This document shows, piece after piece, positions 36,624 through 48,913 of a stretch of 64,000 nt of DNA. Location of the stretch: NCBI GenBank assembly GCA_001986395.2, contig MQVO02000062.1, positions 1 through 64,000 of the forward strand. The letters run 5' to 3'. Source of the stretch: Irpex lacteus. Its lineage: Eukaryota; Basidiomycota; Agaricomycetes; Polyporales; Irpicaceae. The notes below the pieces were generated by a model. That model made no database searches. It was not told the DNA's origin and was given only the letters and a program-made list of their open reading frames with translations. How positions within the stretch are numbered: position 1 is the stretch's first letter; the number at the start of each line of letters is the position of its first letter. Position numbers and translations under genes: made by a program.

Positions 36624-38920
36624 CTATTGCGAAGTACTACCGTTATCTTGCATGTGCACGCAACAAGAAATGGTCTTCCCAAAAACCTCCTGTCTCGCCC
36701 ATGCCACAGGCATAAAACCCTCTCGCATCTGTAATTCCGCCGCCGTCGGTCTGTAACGTGGGTTGCCCCTAAAGCAGCTGCCGAGGATGTACCACTGCGG
36801 GATTATTGACTCCCAATAGACCGGTTCCATGATGTCGGGGAATCGTATGTGCCTTGCCTTGATGTCGTCGATGGTCCAGAAGGGCGGGTAGCCGGCGAGC
36901 AGAAAGAAAAGGACAATCCCCATAGCCCATACATCTGCCGCCTCCGCCTCGAATTGTTTCCCTAGATGTAATTCGGGAGGCATATACGTGCGTGTACCAC
37001 AGAAACGGTCCGAATTCCTGTATACCACGCGTGCGGATCCAGGAATGATGTCCGTCGGTATACGTAGACAGCTGCCGAAGTCGATGAGTTTGATCTGTAA
37101 AAGTAGTCAGCATCGGTCAGAATCCGTATTCATTGGCGATTATTCGATGACTAACCTTAAGATTAGAGTCGATGAGGATGTTTTCGGGCTTGATGTCGCA
37201 GTGAGATATACCCAGCGAGTGCAAGTACGCAACGGCGTCGACGAGTTGATAAAAGATGTATAAGGCGTGTTCAGAGCAAAGGGGTTCGTGATGGAAGATA
37301 AAGCCAAGCAGACAGCGGCTGCCGTTTGGGAATATTTCACCATGTGGGGTATCTTGAGCTGGGTGCCAGACATCGCCGAACACCTCTTGTACCTAGTACA
37401 AAGATAAGCATTAATAAGAGGCACCAGAGACTCAGGCTTACAATGTAAAGATATGTATCATCGTTGAAGACATCCAGTAGAGCGATGATGTTCTCGTGCC
37501 TCGCAAGGTCCATGATGATGACGTCCTTGGACACTCGCCCGTACTTGGGGTGTTCATCCCAGTACTGCGCGCGTTCTCCTTTTAAGACGAACTTGACGGC
37601 AACTTGTTGGCCGTCAGAGCGGCGTCGAGCTTGTATGACAAACCCATGGCCGCCTTCGCCAAGAACAGAGCCAAGCTCGTACTTTTGAGTAAACTCGGCG
37701 TGGATATAGTAATTCTCAGGGAACCGAGGATGAATGTCGAAGGCCTTGATCGGGGGGTAGGAGATGGTACGAACAGCGTCCAAGTCCTACATATAGGATA
37801 TACTCAGAGTGGGGGACAATGTATGATGTACATATCACTCACAGTGTTTGAGTCAGCGATGGACTGGACCTGTTCAACAGCAGGGTGGCAAAGAGGGCAG
37901 GCGGCTATGGCCTTTCGGATAAAGTACGCATTCTGGAAGACTGATCAGTTGAAATTCCTATGAGAATGACGATGATAGACTTACCCAGATGGCGTGAAGG
38001 AAGAGGTAAACATATGCAACGAATACAACGGCGATGAGCGTCGCAACGCAAAGCGAGACAGAACGGAGTGTAGTAGCAAGTAGAAGGTAGCCCAGTCGTT
38101 TGTAGAAGTCGTAGAAAGAGTTCCTGTCGCAGCGAATCCCGGCTGCGCTGCCTTCCAAATAAGCGGCACGACGAGAGATAGGGATATTGTAACAGAGAGC
38201 ACGTAGAATAGATGTCGGCCAAAGCACACCGACAGCAAGAAGCACTGCAGCAGAGGAACTGAGGGTAAGACGAAGTCGCCGAGAGTAAGCAGAGAGTTTC
38301 TTGAAAGCACGATTGATGATAGAATTGAGGGTGTTGATGAGGCGAAGGTCGTTGTCGTCCAACGGGGCCTCGAAAGAAAACAAAATCCAGAGTGAGACGA
38401 GAAGAAAAAGAATGAGTAAGGGGGCCAGAATAATCCAAATGAGAGATGAAGCAGATGCTGGCGAGATGAACCGAGCACGGATTCCAAAGAGGAACCAAGC
38501 CTGAGCATAGTCGACCAGTGGACCAGACAGCTTGTTCAGGGCATGACCCCGTGGGCCACAGCCTATTCCTTTGCCGAGCACGCAGTATTGCAGAGGTGTA
38601 CCTGGTCCGTAGATTTCGGCGAATGAAAGAAGCTGGATCGAGAGTTGAAGGGAGAAGACACGAAATGCGTCGAGCGTGTTGACGACAAGACGGGAGACAG
38701 GGACACCAAGAGTTGAGAGAGCAGCGTTGAAGGGGATACCAGAGACGAGACTGAAACAGAAGTTGACCAAGATGGTCGATGCCCTTACAGTACACACGTC
38801 TTGTACAACTCGAACAGCAGGCCCCAAGGGAACCACGCTGACGGTGAGGCAGACGGTGCATGCGATGGCCAGCGTGGCGAGGACGCACACGCTGAGGAGC
38901 GAGACGACGACAAAACCCAT
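36624..38920 (-). CDS. Multi-TM protein fused to Ser/Thr protein kinase (692 aa)
   Basis: Exons 38920-37985, 37932-37843, 37786-37442, 37392-37156 and 37094-36624 join in phase to 692 aa. Residues 1-312 carry about six hydrophobic spans ([80 protein letters not shown]). Residues 313-380 link to a kinase domain: glycine loop GEGGHGFV at about 385, VAVKFVLK with Lys-407, catalytic loop HCDIKPEN with Asp-523, DFG at 541-543, then GTRTYMPPE and [12 protein letters not shown]. The catalytic-loop HRD is HCD, so it is a non-RD type. The domain should face the cytosol if the topology is even. Exon 2 starts at the second AG (TTCCAG) because only that keeps phase. Start Met is supported by TATAAAAGG at 38987-38995, about 70 nt upstream. 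The kinase looks catalytically competent; ligand and targets are unknown. Confidence 0.82.
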
Positions 38921-38986
38921 ACGCAGTGAAGTGCACAGGTGAAGGTGACGGTATCTGAAGAAGAGGGAACAGGACGGGCGACGCAC

Positions 38987-38995
38987 CTTTTATAC
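38987..38995 (-). promoter_or_regulatory. TATA box of the membrane kinase gene
   Basis: TATAAAAGG on the minus strand lies 67-75 nt before the chosen ATG at 38920. It rules out longer N-terminal readings of the same frame. Confidence 0.65.
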
Positions 38996-39578
38996 CCCAA
39001 CTCGGTGGTGGTTCGTTTCAATCTGGACCGACGGACTCCCTCACGGCACGTGCATTCGCAAAGCAGTCAACAAGCACATATTCGCACGCATTTGAGTACG
39101 ATTGGCAGAAGGACAAAACAGTGGCTGATGACGACTATGCGCAGGGTTTGAACTTCAAGTTCAAGTCGAAGGAGCTCAGAGGCAGTTACCCCAAAGGGCA
39201 GGAATTTGGACGCTCGTTACCGCCGACGGAACGGCGAAATGGAGTTGAAATCACCTCACTTGTGGCAGGATATAATCCGTAGACCCATAGTACGATACTA
39301 CGTGCAGCACATTAGGTGTCCGAAGAAATCGACACAATACGTGTAATGAAGCTTCCGCCCAAATGTTTGCCAGTGTCTTGATCAGACGTGCAGTTTGAGC
39401 TTGAGCTTGTGTGCAGTATTACTTAAGAAGCCAGGCTATACTGGCAGTGAGACGCTGGATTGGCATGAGCATATCGAAGACGTGAAGAGCAAGGCGCGGA
39501 AAGTTGAAACAAATATTACAAAAAAGAGGATGTAGGGGAAGAAGTCCAGAGCCATGATAAACAAAAACCTCAAGAAGA
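38996..39578. other. Intergenic; no gene seen
   Basis: Between the kinase promoter and the stop of the Munc13-like gene. Only short chance frames. Confidence 0.45.
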
Positions 39579-42500
39579 CTACTTCGCCGGGGGAACAGGA
39601 GGTACGGGTGGGATGGCAGGTATGGAGGGAACAGGTGGTATCACAGATTGTTGCTGTTGGTGACGTGGACGTTGCAGCTTGCGTTGCTGCGCTTCACGAG
39701 CTTGTGCCTCACGTTCAGCTTGTAAGCTATTGATAGTATGCAGCTGCTGCTGAATGAAGTCGGACGTGCCGGGTCTGTGAGACGTTATTAGACTTCATTC
39801 GGTCATTCGTTGCTTAGAGGTACTCACCGCATCCTGAGAATTCGCAAAATGGTCTCCCCGTTGGAGACTTCCTTCTCTTGCTGTTTCTCCCTTTTGCGGT
39901 CCTTGATAGTCCCAAGATTTCGCTGAGAGTACACACTCTTCGCACGCTTCTTCACGGAAGGTGATGCTCGCAGAGTTTGTTGCATCATGCGCACACATTC
40001 CTCCATGAGTGCATCACTAGAATAGGTTTGTATCAGTGAAGTGACGAATGGGATAGTTGGCCGCGGGAGACGCACGTATGCCAGTCGTAGTATAGCCGAA
40101 TGGACAGTATATCGCGATACTTCTGATTCTGTAGCGACTCCAAAGGAACAGGCCCTTCTCCACCCGCATAGAAGTAGTCTCGAAGGAACTAGATTAGACG
40201 TTTTAGTGAGGAGCTCAACGTATTCGCCATTATGCACACCTTCAGCCACTTGAAGACGATGTCCACCTCCTTGTCCGTCAGAGGTTTCATGTCGCTAGTC
40301 TTCTCAGACAGTGGAGGTACCAACAGCCCTTCGATGACGTTAAGGATCTCTTTCCACACCTTGATCATGACTGTGTCCTTGGTCGCATCGCTCAAGTACG
40401 TGTTCAGCGTGGGCAAGTTCGCGTCGAAGAAGTCGAATACAGGCGTGATGGCTGCCTCGATTTCCACGTCGGTCAGCTCCTCCGGGCGTATTCGAGGCTT
40501 CTCGGATGATGGAAGCGGGATCTGTACTTCTGAGTTGTTCGTACCCAGCGCGGAACGATAGAACTCTCGAACGCCACCAAGGGCCTTGTTGTAGTCGATG
40601 CTAAGTGTACCCGATCGAGTTAGCGTTTTCAACACTGTCCTCGATACGTTTTGTCGCACGAAGGGGGAGATCTGATAGCATGTCAATGACTTAAGAATGA
40701 AAGCCTTCGCTAACGAACTCACCTTGTCGACAAACACCCGTACCATATCACTCTCAGCGCGCTTCAGGGAACGGAATGCTCTTCCGAAGTAGAACTGTGG
40801 ATCGTGCTTCTCGCCCTCCATACTTATCCGCAACAAGATACGACCATGGCCGTCGTCCAGGTCCAGCCAGAGATCGTGAGTCAAGAAGTCACCGTAACGG
40901 CGAGGATCAAGACAAATGTAAGCGCGTCCCACGGTGTCGTGCTTGCCTATGAGGGCACGGTCTCGAACGCTAACCATCAACCACAGCGGTTTCTCGACAG
41001 AGATATCGAAGGTTTCATCCCCTAATAATGATCGTTAGTATGCGAATAACACATCAGGATAAGCTACGTACATCGCGGAGAGAGCGTCTCATAGATGGTT
41101 CGAGTCTTCGAAAGGCGGTTGCCTTGCTCATCACTCAGCGTGACAAAGGTATCCAATCTCGAGGAGGGGCTGCTATCCAACGGAACAAGACCCTCGGCCA
41201 TACAGATCTTGACGGTGAATAAGAACCGCTGCACGTTTGAAGTTCTCTCTGAAGGGACTTGATTGGCCATAATCTCCGCCTTCTTGTCGGCTTGTATCTG
41301 GGCGTACATATTATCCAGTGAACGACGCGCAGACTCTACGTTATTGAGCTTCACGCAAGACTCGGGCTGGAATGTGAACGGCTCAATCTTCTTCTCGGAA
41401 GAGTTCGCCAACTGCTTGGCTTTCTCTAGCCAGGCGGAGGATTTCTGTGGTTGGAGGTAGTCCGCTGGCCGAGGGAACATTTCTGCCATGAAGAGCTCTT
41501 CCACGCTGCGACAATAGAACTCGACCGCCTTGCTGATGGTCTGGTCATGTCATAAGTCAGTTCACCGTATGATGTCAAAGCTGTTTTGTGTATACCTTCG
41601 ACAAGCTTGTAAAGAACTCCGCTTCTTTCAACTCGTCAGTCCACTCGAGATCCGTCAAGAAATTGACTGGACTTCGCAGAGAGTCAAACAAGTCGATCAC
41701 GGAGGAACTGTAGCCTTCCGTGCCTTCGGCTTGGAACTGCGATCATATTAAATTGCGAAATAAATGAGATGCATGCGAATCGACGAACCTTGTCTGCTGC
41801 GATTGCCTAATCGCGAATAAGCACACCTATGTGAACAATAACAGCGAGAAATGCTCACCGCCTGTACCCATTGCTTCGTCTTGTTATCCGTATCAATCAG
41901 CCACTGCTGTACGTATGGCTCGAAGAAACCAGACAAGTCGAAGTCAGCATCTCCTCTAAGGAGCGAGGAGTCAGCTTGGGCATATCTGCATGCACATGAA
42001 ATACTGACTCGGGGCAGAATGCTTTGTACATCCCTAGGACAGTCTTGGATCGTCGATAAAGTGAAAAGATGTCTTGTATGGGAATATCCGGCGTCGGACC
42101 ATTTCTTGAATCTTCAAAGAGACGTTTACTCGATGCGTCCAAATCTTGTAGGTATAACGGCACGACGATCTCCACAAAGAGAGCGACTATGTCAAGCTGT
42201 CTGTTATCATAATATTTAGTGTATTCCAGTGAGATGCGCCATAAATCCGCTCTTACCCTAGTATAGGCTCGGGGAACCGCTTATCAAGGAGTTTCGCAGA
42301 CTTCTCCATCTCATCTGTCAGCAGAAGCAGCGGGAGAGCCTTGTTAACCCCAGGAGCCGCATACAGCTCGCGCTTCTTCTCGTCATACCACCGCCCAGAC
42401 ACCGACCGTATCTGTTCCTGCACATCCGCCATCCTAGCAGTCACATCAACATCGAAACGTTCGAGTAGCCTGCTATCTCGTACAATCTCGAGAATTTGCA

Positions 42501-44484
42501 GGTAGGGCTCGACGTCTGCGGGCTTTAGGTTAGGGAGGTTGTCCATTGCGTGGTACAAGCATGAGAGGAAGATATTGAATAAGCTTCCGTAGATTTGGCA
42601 GAGGTAGTCGTGCTTCAGGAGGACAAAATTAGCGTGAGCGTGTAACTCAAAATCATGAAAGGATACGCACATCTTGTACGGGCCACTTATCCAGCTCGAT
42701 CTCGTGCATGACCTTCGATAGAGTCTGCAGCGCCTCAGGTATACACTCAAAAGGTACCTCATTCCGCTCGTAGAAACTCTTCACGATATCCAGGAAGCAC
42801 GCCGCACGGTATGGCTGGCCGATCCTCCACCGCAGCGCGCATTCGTTGATAAGCTCAATGTGCGGAGGCGACAAGATGCCCAGTGAAACTTCGTCGTCAT
42901 CCCCGACCGTGTCGCTCAGCATCGCCTCCAGATCCGCAGCGATGCAGTACTCGAGAAGACGCTTGTAGTACTTGCGCGGGTTGGGTGGGATGAAAGTGAA
43001 GTTATCTCCGACGGGTACGTCATCGTCGTCGCCCACCTCAAGACCGGCTGCCTCAGGGTCGCTTGGGCTGAACCCGCCAGAGATGCTCAGACGATTCGAG
43101 ATTCGACTGGCGGAGGAGGTGTGCCGCTGTGGCTGGTAGCCTGAGTCGCGACTGGAATATTGGCTGTATATTGATCCGGGTCGACCGCCAGAGGCTTGTG
43201 ATGAGGGCAGCGCATCTGGTGGAGTCGACTTTGCGAGTTCGGGGTTGAATTGCACCATCACGACCATGAGTTGTGACAGGTGTGAGGTTTCGAGCGTACG
43301 CCAGTATTGCCAAGCGGCTTCGCTGTCGAAGTCTTCTCGTCGCATTGGGAACGGCGCGCCCGCGTTGATGTTCTTGAGACACATCTGTGCAAGTGTTAAA
43401 TTGAGTGGTGCTTGCGCGTTAGGTGCGCACAAGACATACCTTCAAATCCTGGAGCGCTGCTTTCTCGTGGCAGTATTTCCGTAACTCGTCGATCTCTCGT
43501 TGTACCTGGTCAACAGGTAGCTTGAACAACTTCGATGCAGTGAGAACCAGGGGCATGTCGTTAACACTAGTGCTAATCCGTTTGCTTAATGAGACGGAGT
43601 CACGGGTGGTAGAGGAGGAGTCGTAGCCGGAATCACTGTACGATGGTGCAGAGGTTGTGGAGGGTGCCAGCTTCGCCGCATACATGTCTAGTCTCGCCGT
43701 GAGCTCGCTTGATACGTGACTGATTTTCTGCAGGCAATCGCGCAGAAGCTTGATGAACTGGGCGATATGGCTATTGAGTTCAACTTTCCATCCATCCCCC
43801 GCTAAAGTAGGTTCCTTCCTCAAGACGTTCGTAGCGTTCGTTGCAAACATAAGGATCATCTCCTCGATCTTCCTGTTCTCCTTCATTTGTTTGCGGAAGT
43901 GCTCTTCCTTCACTTGTCCATAGAAGACGGCCATCGTTCTCCGAATGAGTTGGTCAGAATATCTGTTTGACGTTAGCTACACCACAAGACGAGAGGATTC
44001 AGTAACGGCGACGTACGCTGGATCCTTGCCCATAGCAATATCCTGCAACTTCTGCTCCAGTACTTTCAACAGTTCCTTGGGGAACCGTACCGCCTTCGTT
44101 CCATCCCGATAATCCTTGAACACATCTCCTATCGATACAATGGATCCTGTTATGGCACCGGAAAGCCGTGACGAATAGTCGCGCTGCTCTCTAGGTGTTT
44201 CTGGCTGCGCTTGTGGCTCGACCTTAGGTTGCATCTGATAGCTCAATAGACTGTTGCATTTATTTAGCCAAGCCGATCGTAAATGAAGCACGAGAAGTAT
44301 TAAACTCACGCTACACGAAACACGTAGCTAATATGAAGAACCAAATGTTAACACCAATCAGAGGAATGTATATGAGTTGCGCGCACTTCATTAGGTCGTC
44401 ATCGGTGACCCTGATCTTAGAGCCATGTCTCTGGTGCATAGAGCCGGCATAGCTTCTCCTCGACCCTACTGTTCGTCTGGACAT
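39579..44484 (-). CDS. Munc13/Git1-like protein with MHD1, C2 and MHD2 regions
   Basis: This is the fungal relative of Munc13/UNC-13, called Git1 in fission yeast, where it acts in glucose/cAMP signalling. Family members bind membranes or SNAREs through the MUN region and phospholipid through C2. The N-terminus MSRRTVGSRRSYAGS leads through two introns into VTDDDLMNYVFRVALLSYQM, the conserved opening of the fungal family. It continues with FPKELLKVLEQKLQDIAMGK, YSDQLIRRTMAVFYGQ, a Ser-rich linker and a long helical MHD1 region around 43.4-41.9 kb. The C2 domain spans about 41.25-40.8 kb (RFLFTVKICMAEGLVPLD, SRLDTFVTLSDEQGNRLSKT, then LWLDLDDGHGRILLRISMEG). MHD2 helices follow. The tail is Gln-rich then proline-rich (SIPAIPPVPPVPPAK-stop). 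It has many short introns and looks intact. Confidence 0.86.
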
Positions 44485-45754
44485 GGTTCTGAAGGAAGTT
44501 CGAGTCTTGAAGGGTCGTTATCGTTCTAATTGTACCGCCTCAGTATGTCAGGGTATAAGTCGTGTGCGAGGCTTTGAGCGGATTTGAGACAGATTTCCGG
44601 TCGGTCACAGCCAACAGCAGAATCCACCAGGCTTTGCTCAAGGGCAGGCCAGTTGTGTGAGAGGAGCCACAAGCAAAACGAAGAGTTTAGAGATGGTAGT
44701 CCTGAGCAAGCCTGTACACGGGCGTCACCCGCCGCGTGAGGGCAGATCACGGCAACCGTATACTATCTCCTGCTTATATTCATTCGAGGTACAAAGACTA
44801 CTAGCATGTGAGGGTCTGTATATGTAGTTGTGCTAATACTAATCAAGACCTATAAAGTTGATACTGTATGAATTTAATCGGTACGAACATACCTATATAT
44901 ACTTATGATCAGTCCGAGTCGCGCTGCCAGCATATGTAGAAGTCTGACCGCTGGCGTCATCTACACTTAACCCTCAGTGTGATATTCAACACTCGCTGAC
45001 TACTTCACCTATGCCTACCATCACCTCCTTATCGCCACCTACATAGTACTTGGAAGAACAAGAACTTGTACCACTTGGGCGCCTCTAACTCAAGCTGTTG
45101 CTGGGGACTGCTCGACCTGCGAAAGAAGCTCTGTGAAATTGGCGGACGACCTGCAACGGCTTTAGTGACTTGGCATGATGTACTTCGACAATCTACATCT
45201 CCAATGCGAAGCGGAAGTCCATGGATACTACACCTACCTTAAATGAAAGACAATAAATTGCCACGTGCGATAGGCGCCTAACATAAACGAGTTGATGGTT
45301 GTGTGCGTCCCCGACTTGCTCCCCGACGACCACCATTGTACTCTTTCAAGGCCCTTTTTGTTCTCCCAATGCTTTGACAATGGATACGCGATGTCGGCGT
45401 GCTGAGAGAAGGTCCAAGAATCAAGAGCGTGGCAAGTTTAAACAATGGGAAATTGCCTAACAGCAAGTCGATACATAAGGCATCCACGCGAAGGCCAGCA
45501 TTATCTTCATCCCCCCAGTCGTCCTGAGTCCTTGTGCTGGCCTGCCTGCTCGTGTCTCATAGAGCTTGACGCTCTCTTTCTCGTGGCCAGTGGCACACTT
45601 TGTCTTGTCCGACGACTGCACGAGCACACGTTCTTTCTCTTCTCCCGTTCACTCAACTTCACGCTCTCTTGGTGCCGGCACCCATCGCTTGCATAGCTTA
45701 TATTCTCTACGCAGATAACGACTCTAGTATCCATTATAGAAACGTCTGAATAAG
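44485..45754. other. Divergent intergenic region; nothing coding recognised
   Basis: This separates the Munc13-like gene (-) from the four-TM gene (+). Pyrimidine-rich sequence near 45640-45680 precedes the latter. No supported gene. Confidence 0.5.
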
Positions 45755-46865
45755 ATGGTCAACGCACGAGGATGTACGTACTCATCCACTTTGTTATCCC
45801 GTGGACAGCACTGACAGGCATTCATTGCAGATCTCTTCATCTTTTTGAACGCTGTACGCGTTATCAGCATCATAGCTCTGCTGCTGCTCTTCTCGAGCAG
45901 CGTAGTGACTATGGCTGACGATATTAAGGCCGTTAACCGCTTCGTTGCGGCCGGCAAGTCAGATGCCACCAACTCGACTGAGGTCGACACGGATTACATC
46001 GAGTACGTCTCTACTCACGTGTTTGGACCGCTCATACTTAATCCTTCCATAGGGGCAGTACCGTGCCTAACCAGCCAGCTGGCGCGTTCTGGGCTGTCCT
46101 CAACTCCCTTCTCGTCATCGCGCAGGCAGCCGTATGTGTACTCTCCGAATGTTCATGGCCCGAGCGATTCTTCGAAGCCTTCTTCCCCGTTCTCGGCCCC
46201 TCCTTCGGCCTCGGCGCCCTAGGTGTCATCCAATGCCTCCTCGGTGCCGCCGTCCTCTCCCACCACGTGGAAGAGTTCCCTCTCGTCTCCGCCTTCTTCG
46301 TCTTCTCTGTCGGCTGCCTCAACATCCTCCTCGGACTCATCTTCCGCGAGCGCGTCAAAGTCAAGAGAAGCATCAGGAAATGGCGTGAGGGTGATAAGGA
46401 CGCTCTGCCCACCACTGGCAAGATGCCTGTGTATAATGTCGCGTTCCCACAGCAAAACGCGTCATTCACCGGCGGGTCGTACGACGAAAAGGCGCCGTGG
46501 CGGTCGGGCAGTTTGTCGAGTCAGAAACAAGGATTAGGCTTTGGGCGTAAAGCAGAGATGGCCGCTGCCGAGCAAGGTGAGTAATTCTTTCATCTTCGTC
46601 TGGTCATTCGAGGTTCTGGGTAGACTGACGAATGCTGTGTTTGTGTCGCTGCGCAGGCTACATCGTCCGAGAGCCCGAAGAGTCCGTCCCACCTTACGCC
46701 CCGAAACCTGCGTCGCGCTTCTCCCATGGCAGCACCCGCTCGGAGTCGGAGTATACCCATGATCAGTCGCATGAAGGAGGGCATTCTCGTCCCACGTCTC
46801 AGCACGAACACGCACGGGCTCACGTTGCGTCGCCTGATACGAGCTCGAGCGAAACGATGGTGTAA
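45755..46865 (+). CDS. Four-TM fungal membrane protein (DUF7598-like, 307 aa)
   Basis: Exons 45755-45773, 45831-46002, 46053-46576 and 46657-46865 join in phase to 307 aa. The start MVNARGYLFIFLNAVRVISI runs straight into TM1 (IALLLLFSSSVVTMADDIKA). TM2 is AFWAVLNSLLVIAQAAVCVL, TM3 FGLGALGVIQCLLGAAVLSH, and TM4 FPLVSAFFVFSVGCLNILLG followed by a basic stretch (RERVKVKRSIRKWREG). The C-terminal 130 residues are hydrophilic and Ser/His-rich with PEESVPPYAPKP. This architecture is conserved in agaricomycetes without known function. The domain name DUF7598 is from memory and should be treated as tentative. Function is not assigned. Confidence 0.8.
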
Positions 46866-47801
46866 CTGTCTGTTTATCCTGTAGCATACGGTGGCTGGAG
46901 GCAGGTTTTTGGGTGGTGTGCTGCGTGAATGTTTTGTATCGATAAGTTAATTGTGTATCTAATAGGTTTTTCACGCGATAACTTGCCGTGTCCGTGATAT
47001 GGATTGTGGATCGTGGACGCTCAATGTACAACGTCTACGTCATGGCTCGATCGAACTACCCGGGAGCCGTGATGTTGAGGCCGGACTATCCTCCATTCCA
47101 TGTCACGACTATTTGCATCGTGCTGGGTATACACCGTTAATGATGTTCATTCATCGGTGGCCACTCTGGTGTCGCTTTTTCATGCGCTAATATCTGGTAG
47201 GATCTTCGTCACGGTTTATGGCGGTGCAAGATCATCCTAAATATACTTGGACTACCCCGTCGCGAGCCCGCCTCCGTCCTAGCCATAGGTACGTCAGGGT
47301 ATATCAAGCTTTCCCCGGGACTCGGGAGGTCTCCCACCGCTCTGAGATCTCGCATTTTAGTGCGATACCGATCATATACCTGCACTACTCAACAGAACTT
47401 AAATAGATACACTCCGAAATAACCTGCTCTTCGGCGGGTACAGGCGAGAGAGACCTTGAACACGGAATGTACGGGCGCCCGTACCAGTCCGAGTATTGTA
47501 TCCTTATATCACGGGCAGCTCGAAGGTACGAATGGTGTCGTGCATTCCGTGACATGTACCCGGTTTTCGGCTATGTTACAAAACATGGTCGGGCGATCAG
47601 TGTGATATGTTCCCGAAGAATGTTGTCAGGTTTACTAGTATGGGTTACGCAGATGGGATCGAGTCTGTTTACTTATTATGATCTGTACGTTATTATCGAG
47701 AAGAAGATGACTATTGTGAGTTTTATTTGTCTAGGATTCATGAACCTCATGGCGTGTGCGATGTATCGTCGGCTGTGGCGGGGGGCGTAGAACTATAACT
47801 A
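46866..47801. other. Intergenic before the inverted element pair
   Basis: 3' flank of the four-TM gene followed by low-coding sequence. A 107-codon plus frame at 47467-47790 lacks any family feature. Confidence 0.4.
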
Positions 47802-48501
47802 GACCTGCTCAATTCTAAAATCCTCTCCTCTCTCGCTCGAGTTGGTGGCGGCGGCGGAGGTTTAACCTTGACGTGTCCGCATGGTCCATCTGATGAATGA
47901 GATCTCCCAGATCGTACCTCGTCCCGCCTTCGTGTCCCAATTTGGCCCACGTCGGACTTGTACATCCTTTTTATTGGACTGTAGGCGCGTATAACGAGCT
48001 ATAGCCAGGGGTACAGAGTAGCTGAAGGCTAAAGAATAGATATATGATAAACTGACCATGCTTAGAATCGATTCTGACATCTTATACACCATATAACAGT
48101 TGTGCTCGGCATTGCGAGCACTGTAACACATTCTGTCCGCTGCTTGTCAGATGAGCTAGAGCATAGTTTAGGCAGTATGTGATTGCTTGTCAACTATATA
48201 GGATATCTGCGCTGTAGTTCCAGTTATGTACGACTCAAAGGCTGGCAATCACTGAAGCGTCTAATTTACCGATGAACGAGTATGTGTTTGACTTCCTGAT
48301 ATGTCAATTCAATCTCATCCCGTGTCCCGACGCATGCTCTATGAGGGTACCAGAGCGGGACAGGGTCTCTCGGGGCGGGCTTCTCGACGTGTCTCATCGA
48401 TCTCTCACATCAGACGGCATACGCGGCATGTCACGGCTAAACCTCCGCCGCCGCCACCAACTCGAGCGAGAGAGGAGAGGATTTTAGAATTGAGCAGGCC
48501 T
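47802..48501. mobile_element. 700-bp TIR element, copy 1
   Basis: Terminal inverted repeats of about 60 bp run inward from CCTGCTCAATTCTAAAATCC at 47804 and its reverse complement ending at 48500, and end in a GGCGGCGGCGGAGG run. TA dinucleotides flank both ends (47800-47801 and 48502-48503), as expected of Tc1/mariner-type insertion. Internal frames are at most about 90 codons and show no transposase, so it is non-autonomous. Confidence 0.82.
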
Positions 48502-48503
48502 TA

Positions 48504-48911
48504 CTGCCTCTTTGGGTATTCGCTCGATACGCGCCTGGTGCCTGAGACCGCCTGCCTGAGACCGCCTGCCTGAAGGCGATACCTCCGATGCCCCAATGAC
48601 CGTCGCGTTCGTCGTGTATCCCGTATGGCAATCGTAAGCCGTTTCGCCATGTGATGATAGACGATGGTACGACGAATGACTCGTTTATGTCGCAGGTATG
48701 GGAAGATTATCGTGCACGAGATTGATAAGCTGTAGCCTCCTATCATTGCTCTCAGATGGTGTTCTTCTTGCGAAGCGTTGAGATCTTCGGAATAAGTTTT
48801 CGATAGCATACCGAAATTATTGCGGAGTAACTCTCAGGACAAGGCAGCGTAGTAGTAATCGGCGCGAGACATACACTGCATGATAGCGAGGCGATTTCAC
48901 ATCACATTCCA
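48504..48911. other. Spacer between the two 700-bp elements
   Basis: About 410 bp of single-copy-looking sequence. It contains a short tandem duplication (CTGAGACCGCCTGC twice, about 48542-48570) and no gene. Confidence 0.6.
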
Positions 48912-48913
48912 TA

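Noticed and set aside
37905..38936. 343-codon second minus-strand frame over the membrane kinase N-terminus
   Set aside because: A shadow frame of the TM-coding exon. It lacks the phase continuity into the kinase exons and has cysteine/serine-rich chance composition.
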